Source: Thalassiosira profunda (taxonomy: Eukaryota > Bacillariophyta > Thalassiosirophyceae > Thalassiosirales > Thalassiosiraceae). Taken from it: 17,752 nt of DNA. Positions within the stretch are counted from its first letter, which is position 1, and each line of letters opens with the position of its first letter. A program made the translations under genes and the position numbers. Location: NCBI GenBank assembly GCA_036939355.1, contig JALLAP010001044.1, forward strand, positions 1 to 17,752. Reading direction: 5' to 3'. Shown here piece after piece: positions 17,145 through 17,752 of this stretch. The notes beneath the pieces were generated by a model. That model was not told the DNA's origin. It worked only from the letters and a program-made list of their open reading frames with translations, and searched no databases.

Positions 17145-17395
17145 GGGGGAGAGTGGCGCAGTGAGCCAGAGAGCTTGGAGGCGGGCGAAATTTTTTTCTT
17201 TGCTGCTTGCTGCTGGCTCAGGTAGATACATAGGTCGAAGGTAGTAGGTACGTAAGTACCACGCTGACGAACGGAAAGGCGAGGGCTCCTCTCGACGCGA
17301 CCCATCAAAGCTTGCAGATGCGCTCTCTCACCGACGACGACGAAGCCACTGCCAAGCACCGCGCATAATACTTCTGACGAGCACCGAGAGACGAG
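17145..17395. promoter_or_regulatory. head-to-head promoter of RAD17 and a secreted-protein gene
   Basis: 251 bp. GTACGTAAGTAC at 17248-17259 sits inside GGTACGTAAGTACC, close to an inverted repeat. Its first 11 bases are the reverse complement of 5956-5966 upstream of COQ2. A longer RAD17 reading frame (ATG 17231) would overlap the left part. Confidence 0.5.
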
Positions 17396-17752
17396 ATGGC
17401 GCCTCGAAAGTCGATCTTGGGGGCGGCGGCGCTGCTCGCCGCAAGCTGGGGGGGAGCTGCAGCGCGAGGAGAGGACTCCGCGCCGGCGAAGACGAAGAGC
17501 CTGCGCGATGGGACGCAGATGCGGCGGAGGACGAAGAAGAAGCGGGGGGCGAAGGGCGGCAAGTCCGCGAAGGGCGGCAAGTCCACGTCCGGCGGAGGCC
17601 TCGAGAGTGCGTTCGCTTGATTCTTGATTCACCTTCGTATGCTTACATTGCCAGCCTCTCACATGATGTGTACTTTCTCTACTATTTGTGTTGCAACATG
17701 GCACATCAGGCGAACTCGAAAAGCGCTACGGCTTCCCCATGCTGAGCCCCGA
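17396..17752 (+). CDS. 5' part of a secreted or ER-targeted protein gene, cut by the window edge
   Basis: Exon 1 17396-17606 (ATG 17396 to GAG A), intron 17607-17709 (103 bases, gtgcgt...catcag, phase 1), exon 2 17710 to the edge. The product so far is 84 full codons: signal peptide MAPRKSILGAAALLAASWGGAAA, a basic low-complexity Lys/Gly stretch (RRRTKKKRGAKGGKSAKGGKS), then GLESELEKRYGFPMLSP. Splicing is supported because exon 1 read through meets a stop at 17618-17620, while the joined frame stays open and looks protein-like. The mature domain lies outside the window, so no function can be given. Confidence 0.65.

Noticed and set aside
1..17752. tRNA or rRNA genes, CRISPR arrays, transposase or reverse-transcriptase genes
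   Set aside because: None seen on reading both strands: no tRNA-like arm pattern, no spaced identical repeats, no transposase or RT motifs. A tRNA or covariance-model search was not possible here.

Overview
The window looks like a compact, GC-rich nuclear segment of a eukaryotic microalga, most likely a centric diatom of the Thalassiosira type. The signs are GT-AG introns of about 40-105 bases, mitochondrial presequences, a RAD17 checkpoint protein and COQ2. One locus also resembles, from memory, an expanded diatom protein family (N-terminal coiled coil, acidic linker, then an 'NG-T/V-Y ... W..F.I ... PP..GW ... PAP.L' domain). The genus is inference. A single N at 7374 flanked by an exact 72-base duplication marks a draft-assembly join.

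Layout, left to right: a possible tail of an upstream gene (2-97) and about 1.2 kb with no gene I can support; a disordered Ser-rich acidic protein (1321-2658, +); a small secreted Cys-rich protein (2886-3209, -); an ABHD11-like mitochondrial hydrolase with one intron (3617-4931, +); a diatom-type family member broken by two in-frame stops (5179-5853, -); COQ2 (6027-7545, +); a Golgi-type sulfotransferase-like protein (7629-8537, -); methylmalonate-semialdehyde dehydrogenase with one intron (8931-10579, +); a fusion of a thioredoxin-like [2Fe-2S] ferredoxin with an FAD/NAD reductase, four exons (10678-12360, -); a COG0523/CobW GTPase, six exons including a 21-base microexon (12732-14333, +); RAD17 with an N-terminal zinc finger, two exons (14606-17144, -); and the 5' part of a secreted protein gene running off the right edge (17396-17752, +).

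These eleven genes alternate strand without exception, so every spacer is head-to-head (173-407 bp) or tail-to-tail (83-272 bp). A GTACGTAAGTA / TACTTACGTAC type motif recurs in three of the five head-to-head spacers. There is no operon or single pathway. Several products are mitochondrial or redox-related (ABHD11-like, COQ2, MMSDH, possibly the Fe-S flavoprotein), but that may be chance.

The most interesting signal is in the introns. Three of the five introns of the CobW gene are homologous to one another, and one intron of the Fe-S reductase gene is bounded by a perfect 15-base direct repeat that looks like a target-site duplication. Both point to recent intron gain or intron copying (introner-like activity).
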